Positions 18,751 through 27,959 of a DNA stretch of 64,000 bases are shown one piece after another (position 1 is the stretch's first letter; every line of letters begins with the position of its first letter). The stretch spans positions 97,274 to 161,273 of the forward strand of contig NZ_VOBG01000012.1 in NCBI RefSeq assembly GCF_008369295.1. Direction: 5' to 3'. The translations under genes and the position numbers were made by a program. The notes beneath the pieces are model-generated. The model ran no database searches and was not told where the DNA came from. It worked only from the letters and a program-made list of their open reading frames with translations. The stretch is from Pseudomonas sp. ANT_H4. Lineage in GTDB: Bacteria; Pseudomonadota; Gammaproteobacteria; Pseudomonadales; Pseudomonadaceae.

Positions 18751-20372
18751 CAATTATTATCTATGTCCACATTCTTCGTTTCTTTCAGGAAAATCAGCCC
18801 GACGATCAAACTCACCCCAGTAATCACTACCGGATACCACAGGCCATAGAAGATATCGCCGGTGTACACCACCAGCGCAAACGACACCGTCGGCAGGAAG
18901 CCCCCGAACCAGCCGTTGCCGATGTGATACGGCAGGGACATCGAGGTGTAGCGGATGCGCGTCGGGAACAGTTCCACCATCAGCGCTGCCAGCGGACCGT
19001 AGCACATGGCGGCGATCAGGATCAGGGCGACGATCAGCAGCACCACCATGGTTTTGTTGACCTGTGCCACATCCGCCGAGGATGGGTAACCGGCCAGGGT
19101 CACGGCGCCACGCAGGGCTGCTTCGTCGAAGCCGTCGATACGCACCTCGCCCACACTCACCTGGGCCGCGCTGCCCGCAGGAGCGGTGGCGCTGTTGTAA
19201 GGCAGGCCCTGTTTGACCAGGAAGGTCTTGATCTTGTCGCATGGGCTGTCAAAACGTGCCTTGCCCACCGGGTCGAACTGGAAGGTGCAGGTGGCCGGGT
19301 CCGCCAGCACGGTGATCGGTGCCTGTTGGCTGGCCTGGTCCATGGCCGGGTTGGTGTAGTGGGCCAGGCTCTTGAAAATCGGGAAGTACAGCGCGGTAGC
19401 CAGCAGCAGGCCGACCATCAGTACCGGTTTGCGCCCGACCTTGTCCGATAGCCAGCCGAAGAAGATAAAGAGCGGCGCACCGATCACCACGCTGATGATC
19501 AGCAGCATATTGGCCAGGGCCGGGTCCATCTTCAGGAACTGGGTGAGGAAGAACAGCACGTAGAATTGCGCGGCGTAGAAGGTCACAGCTTGGCCAGCGT
19601 TGATGCTGAACAGGGCGATCAGCACCACCTTGAGGTTTTCCCACTTGCCGAAGGACTCGCGGATCGGCGCCTTGCTGACCTTGCCTTCCTCTTTCATTTT
19701 CAGGAACGCTGGCGATTCGTGCAGGCTCATGCGAATCCAGGTGGAAATGCCCAGCAGCACGATCGACAGCAGGAACGGCAGGCGCCAGCCCCAGACTTCG
19801 AATTGGTCGCCGGTGAAATAACGGCACGCCAGCACCACCAGTAGCGACAACAACAGGCCCAGGGTAGCGGTGGATTGAATCCAGCTGGTGTGAAACCCGC
19901 GCTTGTCGGCCGGAGCGTGCTCGGCGACGTAGGTCGCGGCGCCGCCATATTCACCGCCCAGGGCCAGGCCCTGGAGCATGCGCAGCACCACCAGGATTAT
20001 CGGTGCGGCGATGCCGATGCTCGAATAGGTTGGCAGCAGGCCGACACAAAAGGTCGCCACACCCATCAGGATGATGGTGACAAGGAATGTGTACTTGCGC
20101 CCGATCATGTCGCCGAGGCGGCCAAATACCAGCGCGCCGAACGGCCGCACGACAAAGCCGGCGGCAAAGGCCATCAGAGCAAAGATAAACGCCGTAGTGT
20201 CGTTGACTCCGGCAAAGAACTGCTTGCTGATCACCGCCGCCAGGGCGCCATAGAGGAAAAAGTCATACCACTCGAACACGGTCCCCAGGGACGAGGCGAA
20301 GATGACTTTTTTGGTTTCGTTGCTGGTTCTCGCGCCGATCGCGGAGTCCAGGGGTTGAGCATGCTCTGACAT
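18750..20372 (-). CDS. MFS transporter of the metabolite:H+ symporter (MHS) family
   Basis: A 540-residue permease with 12 predicted helices. The MHS signature covers the first loop: FASSLGTVFEWYDFFLYGALA, then FGRLGDMIGRKYTFL and GLALGGEYGGAATYVAEH. It is longer than usual because of a soluble insert of about 95 residues between helices 8 and 9, containing two Cys (TCTFQF, SPCDKI). That insert occurs in some MHS porters. MSEHAQPLD at 20372 is the plausible start. The gene lies 93 bp downstream of a GMC oxidoreductase on the same strand, so it probably imports that enzyme's substrate or a related compound. Confidence 0.9.
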   Translation of the reverse strand: MSEHAQPLDSAIGARTSNETKKVIFASSLGTVFEWYDFFLYGALAAVISKQFFAGVNDTTAFIFALMAFAAGFVVRPFGALVFGRLGDMIGRKYTFLVTIILMGVATFCVGLLPTYSSIGIAAPIILVVLRMLQGLALGGEYGGAATYVAEHAPADKRGFHTSWIQSTATLGLLLSLLVVLACRYFTGDQFEVWGWRLPFLLSIVLLGISTWIRMSLHESPAFLKMKEEGKVSKAPIRESFGKWENLKVVLIALFSINAGQAVTFYAAQFYVLFFLTQFLKMDPALANMLLIISVVIGAPLFIFFGWLSDKVGRKPVLMVGLLLATALYFPIFKSLAHYTNPAMDQASQQAPITVLADPATCTFQFDPVGKARFDSPCDKIKTFLVKQGLPYNSATAPAGSAAQVSVGEVRIDGFDEAALRGAVTLAGYPSSADVAQVNKTMVVLLIVALILIAAMCYGPLAALMVELFPTRIRYTSMSLPYHIGNGWFGGFLPTVSFALVVYTGDIFYGLWYPVVITGVSLIVGLIFLKETKNVDIDNN

Positions 20373-20414
20373 TGGGTATCCCTCACAGTGATTATTTATT
20401 GTTGTTCCACTGTC

Positions 20415-20431
20415 GACGCCGTGTCGGCGTC
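20415..20431 (-). promoter_or_regulatory. Intra-operon hairpin
   Basis: GACGCCG/CGGCGTC around a 3-base loop, between the oxidoreductase stop and the transporter start. There is no T tract. It could stabilise mRNA or attenuate downstream expression. Confidence 0.4.
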
Positions 20432-20465
20432 GCCGCACCACCTCCCCTGTAGGAGACGGGGGTGC

Positions 20466-22112
20466 TCAGATTGCCGTAACCAGTTCTTTCTCTGGGGCGA
20501 GGCTCCTTGTGCCGGGGGACAGGATCAGATGCGCGGCTTTTTCCGCGATCATCAGCGTCGGTGAGCAGGTATTGCCTGAGGTGATGTGCGGCATGATCGA
20601 GGCATCAGCGATACGCAGGCCGGGAACACCATGAACCCGCAGTTGCGCGTCGACCACCGCATCTTTATCGCTGCCCATGCGGCAGGTGCCCACCGGGTGG
20701 AAGATGGTGGTGCCGATCCGCGCGGCAGCTTCCTGCAGTTGTTCGTCGCTTTGCAATGCGTCGCCGGGAAGGTACTCCACCGGCTTGAATTGGCTCAGGG
20801 CCTGGGCGCTGACGATGCGCCGGGTCAGGCGAATGGCGTCGGCGGCGACCCGCAAGTCTTCCGGGTGGCTCAGGTAATTAGGCTGGATCAGCGGCGCATC
20901 CTTGGGGTCGGCCGAGCGGATATCGATACGTCCGCGGCTTTGTGGGCGCAAGTCGCAGACTGATGCGGTAAAGGCCGGGAAGGCATGCAACGGTTCGCCA
21001 AAGCGTTCCAGGGACAGCGGTTGCACGTGGTATTCGAGGTTTGCCGAGGTCTGTTCCGGCCCCGACCGGGCAAACGCGCCAAGCTGGCTGGGAGCCATGG
21101 ACAGCGGGCCGCTGCGGTCATAGAGGTAACGCAGGCCCATGCCCATCTTGCCCCACAGGGTGGCGGCGATCTGGTTCAGGGTACGGGCGTTTTCCAGCTT
21201 GTAGATCAGCCGCAGTTGCAGATGGTCCTGCAGGTTGCCGCCGACACCGGGCAACTCATGCAGCACCTCGATACCCAAGGGCTTGAGTACGCTGGCCGGG
21301 CCAATGCCGGAGCGTTGCAGGATGCCGGGTGAACCGACGGCGCCGGCGCACAGGACAATTTCCTTGCGTGCCCGCCAGGTGACTTGTTGCCCGTACTGGC
21401 GCCCGACAACCGCGCTGGCCCGGCCGTTTTCCAGCAAGACGCGGTCGACTTCAACCTCAGTCAACACCGTCAGATTGGGCCGTTGCCGAATCGGCTTGAG
21501 AAAGGCCTTGGCCGCATTCCAGCGCACACCGGCTTTCTGGTTGACCTGAAAGTAGCCGCAGCCTTCGTTGTCGCCCTGGTTAAAGTCGTCGATGCTGGCG
21601 ATGCCACTTTGCTTGGCCGCCTCACGAAAGGCATCGAGGATTGGCCAGTGCAGGCGCTGCTGTTCGATGCGCCATTCACCGCCATTACCGTGAAATTCGG
21701 AGCTGCCGGCAAAATGGTTTTCGCTCTGTTTGAACAGTGGCAACACATCGTTCCAGGCCCAGCCGGGATTGCCTTCAGCGGCCCAGCCATCGTAGTCCTG
21801 GGCCTGGCCACGCATGTAGATCATGCCGTTGATCGAAGAGCAGCCGCCCAGCACCTTGCCCCGTGGGTAGCTCAAGGCGCGGCCTTGCAGGCCTTGTTGG
21901 GCCTCGGTCTTGAAGCACCAGTCGGTGCGCGGGTTGCCGATGCAGAACAGGTAGCCGACGGGGATGTGAATCCAGGGATAATTGTCGCGACCGCCGGCTT
22001 CAAGCAGCAACACGCGATGGGCGGGGTTGGCGGACAGTCGATTGGCCAGCAGACAGCCTGCGGGGCCGGCGCCTACCACTACGTAATCGTATTCAGCAGC
22101 TGCAATGAGCAT
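20466..22112 (-). CDS. GMC family FAD-dependent alcohol dehydrogenase/oxidase
   Basis: A 548-residue glucose-methanol-choline flavoprotein. The FAD Rossmann motif VVVGAGPAGCLLANRL is at residues about 11-26, followed by GGCSSINGMIYMRG, the GMC signature GAVGSPGILQRSGIG, and the C-terminal catalytic block HPVGTCRMG ... PHITSGNTCSPTLMIAEKAA. It resembles choline- and polyethylene-glycol-type dehydrogenases, but no bet genes are nearby and choline oxidation is not implied. It is first in a probable operon with the MHS transporter and divergent from a LysR gene. Confidence 0.92.
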   Translation of the reverse strand: MLIAAAEYDYVVVGAGPAGCLLANRLSANPAHRVLLLEAGGRDNYPWIHIPVGYLFCIGNPRTDWCFKTEAQQGLQGRALSYPRGKVLGGCSSINGMIYMRGQAQDYDGWAAEGNPGWAWNDVLPLFKQSENHFAGSSEFHGNGGEWRIEQQRLHWPILDAFREAAKQSGIASIDDFNQGDNEGCGYFQVNQKAGVRWNAAKAFLKPIRQRPNLTVLTEVEVDRVLLENGRASAVVGRQYGQQVTWRARKEIVLCAGAVGSPGILQRSGIGPASVLKPLGIEVLHELPGVGGNLQDHLQLRLIYKLENARTLNQIAATLWGKMGMGLRYLYDRSGPLSMAPSQLGAFARSGPEQTSANLEYHVQPLSLERFGEPLHAFPAFTASVCDLRPQSRGRIDIRSADPKDAPLIQPNYLSHPEDLRVAADAIRLTRRIVSAQALSQFKPVEYLPGDALQSDEQLQEAAARIGTTIFHPVGTCRMGSDKDAVVDAQLRVHGVPGLRIADASIMPHITSGNTCSPTLMIAEKAAHLILSPGTRSLAPEKELVTAI

Positions 22113-22153
22113 CTGGGGTCTCGCTTGTTTTTCTTATTGGCGCCATCCTAGTT

Positions 22154-22183
22154 GTTAGTTTTCGTCTTAAAAATGTTAGTTTT
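22154..22183. promoter_or_regulatory. Direct repeats in the GMC/LysR intergenic region
   Basis: GTTAGTTTT occurs at 22154-22162 and again at 22175-22183, 21 bp apart (two helical turns), in the divergent promoter. The spacing fits two contacts by one regulator, probably the adjacent LysR protein. Inference only. Confidence 0.45.
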
Positions 22184-22252
22184 TACTCAACTGCTGTGCG
22201 TTTTTAGACAGCGCTGCTTTTAAGGGCGAGTAAGGGTGAGAGGGGAGGCGAC

Positions 22253-23140
22253 ATGTTCGACTGGAATGATCTGCGGTTCTTTCTTGAATTACAGCGCAGC
22301 GGTCGCCTGCTCACGGCGGCGCAAAGACTGAAAACCACCCACGCCACCGTGGCCCGACACATCGAGGCTATCGAAAAAAGCCTCGGCACCGCGCTGTTCG
22401 TCCAGCACGCCCAGGGTTATGAACTGACGCCGTCCGGCGAAGCGCTGCTCAAGCATGCCGAAGCCATGGAAAACGTCGCGCTGTTGGCCGAAGATGAGCT
22501 GACCCATTGCGCCGCGCCCTTAGGCAAAATACGCCTCGGCGTGGCGGAAGGCCTGGGGGTGATGTTCCTCGCCGGTCGCATGGGCGGGCTGTTCGAACGT
22601 TATCCGGGGCTGGAAGTGGAGCTGGTAGCGGTGCCGCGTTTTGTCAGCATCCTCAACCGCGAGGCGGAAATCAGCATCCACCTGGAGCAGCCCAGCGTCG
22701 ACCAACTGGTGACCCGCAAACTCACCGACTACCGCCTGGCCCTCTACGCCAGCCGCAGCTACCTGGAGCGCACCCCGCCTATTGAAAAACGTGAAGATCT
22801 GGCCGTGCATGCCTGGATCGATTATGTCGATGACCTGCTGTTTAGCCAGGAACTGAAATTCCTCAGCAGCTTCTGCCGCAACCCTAGAGTGGTATTCCAT
22901 AGCACCAGCGTCATCGCTCAGCACCAGGCGGCGCGCTCGGGGCTGGGTATCGCGGTGTTGCCGTGTTTCATGGCGGCAGGTGATCCAGAGCTGGTGCCGC
23001 TGCTGCCGGAGGAGAGCATCCAGCGCAGTTACTGGATCAGCTCCAGGCGCGAACTGCACAAGTCGGTGAGGTTGCGGGTGTTGTGGGATTACGTGGTGGA
23101 GTTGTGCGCGCGCGAGCAGGGAGTGTTGTTGGGGGAGTAG
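22253..23140 (+). CDS. LysR family transcriptional regulator
   Basis: A 295-residue LysR protein. The winged helix starts DWNDLRFFLELQRSGRLLTAAQRLKTTHATVARHIEAIEKSLGTALF, followed by an effector-binding domain with the usual GLGIAVLPCF motif near residue 235. GAGGGGAGG lies 6 bp before the ATG. It is divergent from the GMC oxidoreductase-MHS transporter pair and is its likely regulator. It converges on the AlkD-like gene with only 2 bp between stop codons. Confidence 0.9.
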   Translation: MFDWNDLRFFLELQRSGRLLTAAQRLKTTHATVARHIEAIEKSLGTALFVQHAQGYELTPSGEALLKHAEAMENVALLAEDELTHCAAPLGKIRLGVAEGLGVMFLAGRMGGLFERYPGLEVELVAVPRFVSILNREAEISIHLEQPSVDQLVTRKLTDYRLALYASRSYLERTPPIEKREDLAVHAWIDYVDDLLFSQELKFLSSFCRNPRVVFHSTSVIAQHQAARSGLGIAVLPCFMAAGDPELVPLLPEESIQRSYWISSRRELHKSVRLRVLWDYVVELCAREQGVLLGE

Positions 23141-23142
23141 TC

Positions 23143-24240
23143 TCAGCCCCGCAGCTCAAACTCGGCGCTGCCCAGCCGTTCACCATTCACCAGTACATGC
23201 ACCGCATGCTTGCCGGGGTAGTGCTTGCGCGTGGTCAGTTCACGAATATGTTGGGCGCGGCGCAGGGTGTGGTGTTCACCGGGGCCAAGGGTAAATGACT
23301 TCAGCTTGAACACCTTGGACGCACTGTGGCCGGCGCTTTTCACATAGTCGATGGCGTAGTCGACCACCAGCTTTTGCGGGCTGTCGGCGATGGACTCAAG
23401 GCTGAAGGACAGGTTGATCCGCTCCCCCAGACAGATCACCGCGGGCTCGACTTTCAGGTGATGGATTTTCACTTCAGCCTTGGCCCCGGCGCCCATGATC
23501 GTCAATGCACGCGTGTTTCCCTGCTTGATCAAGCTGCGCAAGGCATGCCGGGCGATCCAGGCGGTGTGGGGACTGTCTAGGGACCAGCCTTCGATCAAGG
23601 TCAGCACCCAGTCCGGGTGGTCCTTGGTGATGTCGTTGAGGTGATTGGCCACGGACTTGCGCACGTACAGGCTGCTGTCGGCCTTGAGGTTGTCGAGGAT
23701 CAAGGCGCAAAGGCTTGGGTTCGCTTGGACCTGGGCCAGGCGGAACGACCACGGCAGCCTGGGTCGTGATCCTTCACTGGCGAGCCGTCGTACGTGTTCG
23801 TTGTCATCCTGCGACCAGTCGTGCATCACCGCCAGGGTGCGGTCGAAATCCTTGAGCAAAAAGTGCCGCACGGCAAACTCGGCGGAGCCAAAGGTGGTGA
23901 AGTATTTGAGCGCCGCCATGGAGCGCTTGAAGTCGTGGGCGCCATAACTCGCCACGTAGTGCGCCAGGAACAGGCTGACAAAACCGCTGTTCAGCCGTGG
24001 CGCCAGGGCGTACAGCAGCTTGAGCGATTGCGGGTAATCCTGCGGGATCACTGCATGCAGGCTTTCGCTGACCCGGGCCATGCGCTGCATCACCGACAAC
24101 TCGGCCAAGCCCTGTTTGGCATGCTTGAGAAAACCCTTGGCGTCGAACGCCGGGTACACCGCCGTCATCTGCGTGGCGATGTGTTGCAGGCGTTCGACGT
24201 TGAAGATTTCCTTGAGGGCAGGAGCGCTTTGGTCAGTCAT
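23143..24240 (-). CDS. AlkD-like DNA alkylation repair protein (HEAT-repeat family)
   Basis: A 365-residue protein. The N-terminal 230 residues are alpha-helical HEAT-like repeats (for example SLYVRKSVANHLNDITKDHPDWVLTLIEGW and TAWIARHALRSLIKQGN), as in AlkC/AlkD-type glycosylases (COG4335). The C-terminal 110 residues are beta-rich (VYDYAIDYVKSAG-type, immunoglobulin-like), the AlkC-type arrangement. AlkC and AlkD excise 3-methyladenine-type adducts, so that role is expected but unproven. The start is the ATG at 24240; a TTG two codons upstream is also in frame. It is monocistronic. Confidence 0.82.
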   Translation of the reverse strand: MTDQSAPALKEIFNVERLQHIATQMTAVYPAFDAKGFLKHAKQGLAELSVMQRMARVSESLHAVIPQDYPQSLKLLYALAPRLNSGFVSLFLAHYVASYGAHDFKRSMAALKYFTTFGSAEFAVRHFLLKDFDRTLAVMHDWSQDDNEHVRRLASEGSRPRLPWSFRLAQVQANPSLCALILDNLKADSSLYVRKSVANHLNDITKDHPDWVLTLIEGWSLDSPHTAWIARHALRSLIKQGNTRALTIMGAGAKAEVKIHHLKVEPAVICLGERINLSFSLESIADSPQKLVVDYAIDYVKSAGHSASKVFKLKSFTLGPGEHHTLRRAQHIRELTTRKHYPGKHAVHVLVNGERLGSAEFELRG

Positions 24241-24290
24241 GGGCAAGTCCGCAGGTACTTGGGGATGCCCGGAAGGCTAACCATCAGCAC

Positions 24291-25637
24291 CTAGAGATAC
24301 CAGCGATATTCCCGCGCATTGATCTCCTGCTGGAAGGCCAGGTGATCCTGGCGTTTATTTTCGCAATAGACGTCGACAAATTCCGCACCCAGCCCTTCGC
24401 GCAGGGCCGGTTGGTGCTGCATGGCGCGCACCGCTTCGAGCATCTCCAGAGGGAAATCCGCGCCGCTGTTACGGTCCTCATTCAGAGGTGCGATGGGTTC
24501 GCGAGCCGCTTGCAGGCCGTGCTCAAGCCCCACCAGGATCGCTGCCAGCACCAGATACGGATTGGCGTCGGCACTGGCCAGGCGATGCTCGATGCGCAGG
24601 TTGCGTGGGTCGGACTCGGGAATGCGTACGCAGGCGTCGCGATCTTCATAACCCCAACAGGCTTTCGTGGCCGCGTTGACCGTACCGCCCAGGCGGCGGA
24701 AGGCGTTGTGGTTGGGGGAGAAAATCGGCATGCAATGAGGCAGCAGTTCCAGGCAGCCGGCCACGGCATGGCGCAACGGTTGCTGCTGGTGCGCCGCCAA
24801 CAGGTTGTTGCCCGCGGCATCGTAGAGGCTGACATGCACATGCATGCCGCTGCCCGGATGGTGCAGGTATGGCTTGGCCATAAAGCTGGCGCGATAACCA
24901 TGCTTGAGTGCCACGCCACGGGTGCTGCGGCAGAACAGGGCGGCCCAGTCGGCAGCGCGCAGGCCGTCGTCGAGGTGACCGAAATTGATCTCGAACTGGC
25001 CGGGGCCCAATTCGGCGGTGATCACCGTAATGTCGATGCCCTGGGCCTGGGCGGTTTGCACCATGTCATCGAGCACCGGGGCAAAGCGCGACAGGCGTTC
25101 GATGTGCAGGTTGGGTTGGTCGTCAGGGTCATCGCTCAACGGGTCGCGGGCAAATTGCGGCAGGCCGTCAGCGAGTTTTTTATCGAGCAAGTAGAACTCC
25201 AGCTCGAAGGCCACTACCGGGTGAATGCCCTTGTGTTGCAAGCGTTCCAGGACCTTGGCCAACACCTCGCGGGGTTCGAACTCGATGGGCGCTTCGGTGC
25301 CATCGGAGGTGATCAGCATCTGCCCCAAGGGTTGCGCTTCCCAGCTCACCGGCTTGAGGGTGCCGGGCACCAGGCGCCGATTGGCGTCCGGGTCGCCGTC
25401 GTGGAAGCAATAGTCGCCGATTTTGAACAGGCCGCCCTGAGCCCCCAGCAGCACGGCATTTTGCGGCAGCTTCAAGGAACTGCCGGCGGCGACTTTTTCC
25501 AGCATTTCTACCGGGTAGCGCTTGCCATAAAAATGCCCTGGAATATCCAGGGAAATCAGGTCGACGTAACGCACGTCAGGATGGTTCTGGCGAAAAGTCC
25601 GGACTTCGGCCAGCAGCGTGGAAGACTTGCTTTGCAC
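24291..25637 (-). CDS. Glutamine-synthetase-like ligase (gamma-glutamylpolyamine synthetase type)
   Basis: A 448-residue member of the GlnA superfamily. Landmarks are YVDLISLDIPGHFYGKR at the N-terminal beta-grasp, VVAFELEFYL, GPGQFEINF, HPGSGMHVHVSLYD, PNHNAFRRLGG and RIPESDPRNLRIEHRLASADANPYL. These are the metal and ATP ligands of class GSI enzymes. The absence of the adenylylation Tyr loop and the adjacent XRE-cupin regulator point to the PuuA/GlnA3-like group that gamma-glutamylates amines such as putrescine. The start is a GTG at 25637 after AAAGGAG. It is 33 bp downstream of the regulator, probably in one operon. Confidence 0.88.
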   Translation of the reverse strand: MQSKSSTLLAEVRTFRQNHPDVRYVDLISLDIPGHFYGKRYPVEMLEKVAAGSSLKLPQNAVLLGAQGGLFKIGDYCFHDGDPDANRRLVPGTLKPVSWEAQPLGQMLITSDGTEAPIEFEPREVLAKVLERLQHKGIHPVVAFELEFYLLDKKLADGLPQFARDPLSDDPDDQPNLHIERLSRFAPVLDDMVQTAQAQGIDITVITAELGPGQFEINFGHLDDGLRAADWAALFCRSTRGVALKHGYRASFMAKPYLHHPGSGMHVHVSLYDAAGNNLLAAHQQQPLRHAVAGCLELLPHCMPIFSPNHNAFRRLGGTVNAATKACWGYEDRDACVRIPESDPRNLRIEHRLASADANPYLVLAAILVGLEHGLQAAREPIAPLNEDRNSGADFPLEMLEAVRAMQHQPALREGLGAEFVDVYCENKRQDHLAFQQEINAREYRWYL

Positions 25638-25670
25638 GGGTGACGCTCCTTTGTGTGCCGTGATCGGCGC

Positions 25671-26228
25671 TCAGTTATAGACCCACAGCACGCGGGCTGG
25701 CAGGTCGGTCAGGTTGCCGTAGCGGCAATAGGCAAAACTGGCCAGGTGAAAACTGTCGCCGGGGCCCAGCGTGACCGACTCGGCCTCGCCCTCGACCCAC
25801 AGCGTCAACTCGCCCTCCAGCACGTAACCGGCCTGTTCGGCGCGGTCGCTCATGGTTTGTTCACCACTGTTGGCGCCGGGTTCCAGCAGGCTGTCGAGGA
25901 TCGAAAAAGCACCCTGCATGCTCGGCGAGACGAGGATGTCGGTGATCCCATTGGCGTAATACACCGTGCGCCGCTCATTAGGGCGGGTCACCCAGTTCAC
26001 CGCCTTGGGTTTGGACAGGCTGTAGAAGTAGGTAGTGGGCACGTCCAGCGCGTGGCTGATGGCGGTCAAGTCGGCCACCGTCGGACGGGACAAACCGCGC
26101 TCGACCTGGGACAGGAAGCCGACGGAGCGGTCGATCTTTTGCGCCAGTTGGGCCAGGGTGAGCTTCTTGTACTTGCGCAGGTCGTGGATCAGGATCGCCA
26201 GGGCGTCGAGTTCTTCTTGTTTGTCCAT
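25671..26228 (-). CDS. XRE-cupin transcriptional regulator (PuuR-like)
   Basis: A 185-residue protein. The N-terminal XRE helix-turn-helix (LAQLAQKIDRSVGFLSQVERGLSRPTVADLTAISHALDVP, about residues 25-65) is joined to a C-terminal cupin_2 domain (SGEQTMSDRAEQAGYVLEGELTLWVEGEAESVTLGPGDSFHL). This arrangement is that of PuuR and related repressors of polyamine and amino-acid catabolism. The glutamine-synthetase-like gene follows on the same strand. It is likely autoregulated through the repeats just upstream. Confidence 0.9.
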   Translation of the reverse strand: MDKQEELDALAILIHDLRKYKKLTLAQLAQKIDRSVGFLSQVERGLSRPTVADLTAISHALDVPTTYFYSLSKPKAVNWVTRPNERRTVYYANGITDILVSPSMQGAFSILDSLLEPGANSGEQTMSDRAEQAGYVLEGELTLWVEGEAESVTLGPGDSFHLASFAYCRYGNLTDLPARVLWVYN

Positions 26229-26237
26229 GGGGGAGGC

Positions 26238-26292
26238 GCCGTGAAATTATCTTTAATAAATTTCATGAAAAATTACAGGATTAATTTCATGT
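26238..26292. promoter_or_regulatory. ATTTCATG repeats upstream of the XRE-cupin gene
   Basis: ATTTCATG occurs at about 26259-26266 and 26284-26291, and a mirrored GTGAAAT at about 26240-26246, all in an A+T-rich stretch before the regulator start. They are candidate operators for autoregulation. The rest of the 292-bp gap to the next gene holds a dispersed element at 26348-26371 and the promoter of the MFS gene. Confidence 0.5.
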
Positions 26293-26347
26293 GCGCAATG
26301 ACGTCAGCACATCAAATAGAAATGTTGCCTGGCCCACCGCTATCGCA

Positions 26348-26371
26348 GCCTCGCTGAAGCTCGACAGCTCC
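26348..26371. repeat. Short dispersed element (GCCTCGCTGAAGCTCGACAGC)
   Basis: Second copy of the intergenic element seen at 11326-11351, in the leader before the MFS permease gene. Confidence 0.6.
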
Positions 26372-26520
26372 CATACCGAATCTGCTTCGCTGTCGACCCC
26401 ATTTAAATTTTGCATAAATGCATAAGTCAGCATTTTTTGCCGCTCAACTTGCGTTAAGGTACCTGCGCCCACTGGCTGCAATGGCTCCCTGGGCGATCGA
26501 CTTAAGGACATGAGAGCAGG

Positions 26521-27714
26521 ATGCTGGCCACCATAAAAAACTACCCCCGCACGGTTAATCTACTGCTGTTAGCCACGCTGATTCTCACGCTGGCGAGGGC
26601 GATTACCTTTCCCTATCTGGTGATCTACCTGTCCAGCCGTTTTGCCCTGGACATCAGCCAGGTCGGCCTGGTGATTGGCAGTTCGCTGATCGTCGGTTCC
26701 CTGTTGAGTGTGTACGGTGGCTTCCTGGTGGACCGGGTCAACAGCTATTGGCTGTTGCTTGGCCTGAGTCTGGTATTTGTGCTGGGCTTTGTCGGCACCG
26801 TGCTGGCGCGAGACCTGTGGTTGTTTTACAGCTGTCTGATCCTGATCAATCTGGCTTATGCGGTGATTGATATCGCAGTGAAGTCCGGCTTTGCCAGCCT
26901 GCTGCCTGAAGCGGCGCGCAGCGAAGTATTTTCCATCAAGTACACCCTGACCAATATCGGCTATGCGGTAGGCCCGGCGCTCGGGGCTGTGGTGGCCAAG
27001 CTCGATATCAGCCTGCCGTTTGTGCTGTCGGCGGTCCTTGGGGCGGGGTTTTTCCTGCTCTACTGGCGTTGGGGCGACAGGCACCTCACCACCGCCGACA
27101 CCACGCAAAAACCGGTGTCGTTCCTGGCGGTGGGTGGTTTGTTATTGCGCGACCACCGGCTGGTCTGCTTTACCGTCGGCGGCTTGCTCAGCGCCGTGGT
27201 GTTCGGTCAGTTCACGGCCTACTTGTCCCTGTACCTGGTGACCACCGCCACTGCGCAATACACCTACACCATCATCAGTTCGGTGGTAACCACCAACGCA
27301 CTGATGGTGATCAGCCTGCAGTATTTTATTGGCCGGCGTATTTCCCATCGCCACCTGAGCCGCTGGCTGATCCTGGGCCTGGGGATGTTCATGCTAGGGG
27401 TGATCGGTTTTGCGCTGGCGACCACTGTGTGGTGGTGGGTCCTGGCCATGGCGATTTTCACCGTGGGGGAAATCATCGTGTTCCCCGCCGAGTACATGTT
27501 TATCGACCGGATCGCCCCGGACCATCTGAGGGGCATGTACTACGGTGCGCAAAACCTTTCCAACCTTGGCGCTGCGCTGGGGCCGGTATTGTGCGGGCTG
27601 GTGCTGGCCAGCCTGCCGGCCCACTACATGTTCTACATGCTGGCGGCGTTTATTGTCGGTGGGGGCTTGTTCTACTTTATTGGTGCGTCGATACGCTCGG
27701 ATCGGCCAGATTGA
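26521..27714 (+). CDS. MFS transporter (MdtH-like drug/metabolite efflux)
   Basis: A 397-residue protein with 12 predicted membrane helices. The loop 2-3 motif is present in weak form (GGFLVDRVNSYWLLLGLSL). The second half contains VITTNALMVISLQYFIGRR-type segments and FIDRIAPDHLRGMYYGAQNLSNLGAALGPVL, which resembles the MdtH/YceL branch. The substrate is unknown. GAGAGCAGG precedes the ATG. The last 38 bp overlap the convergent DUF1652 gene. Confidence 0.85.
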   Translation: MLATIKNYPRTVNLLLLATLILTLARAITFPYLVIYLSSRFALDISQVGLVIGSSLIVGSLLSVYGGFLVDRVNSYWLLLGLSLVFVLGFVGTVLARDLWLFYSCLILINLAYAVIDIAVKSGFASLLPEAARSEVFSIKYTLTNIGYAVGPALGAVVAKLDISLPFVLSAVLGAGFFLLYWRWGDRHLTTADTTQKPVSFLAVGGLLLRDHRLVCFTVGGLLSAVVFGQFTAYLSLYLVTTATAQYTYTIISSVVTTNALMVISLQYFIGRRISHRHLSRWLILGLGMFMLGVIGFALATTVWWWVLAMAIFTVGEIIVFPAEYMFIDRIAPDHLRGMYYGAQNLSNLGAALGPVLCGLVLASLPAHYMFYMLAAFIVGGGLFYFIGASIRSDRPD

Positions 27715-27949
27715 CCTGCCCTACGGTATTGCTTTGCAGCTCGTAGCGCAGTTCTTCGATCATGTTTTCTACGTCTTGCGGGTTTTTCAGCTTGTTGATG
27801 CTGATCCCTGTGACCACCAGGTCTACCCGGCCGCTTTCTGCATCAAAGACTTTCAAGGTCAATGACGCATCGCGGCACAGGGTGAATTCGCAGTTTAGAG
27901 GCAGCAAGCCTGCTTCGATGCAGTTGCGCAGTTGCGAGAGGGTAAACAT
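27677..27949 (-). CDS. DUF1652 family small protein
   Basis: A 90-residue protein beginning MFTLSQLRNCIEAGLLPLNCEFTL and continuing DASLTLKVFDAESGRVDLVVTGI. This is the DUF1652 pattern typical of Pseudomonas: hydrophobic N-terminal helix, conserved Cys, and DPxTGxxDLxVxGI. Function is unknown. The frame is open upstream to 28135 but that part overlaps the CsbD-like gene, so MFTLSQ at 27949 was taken. It is 10 bp downstream of the CsbD-like gene on the same strand. Confidence 0.8.
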   Translation of the reverse strand: MFTLSQLRNCIEAGLLPLNCEFTLCRDASLTLKVFDAESGRVDLVVTGISINKLKNPQDVENMIEELRYELQSNTVGQVNLADPSVSTHQ

Positions 27950-27959
27950 GCGGGCGCCC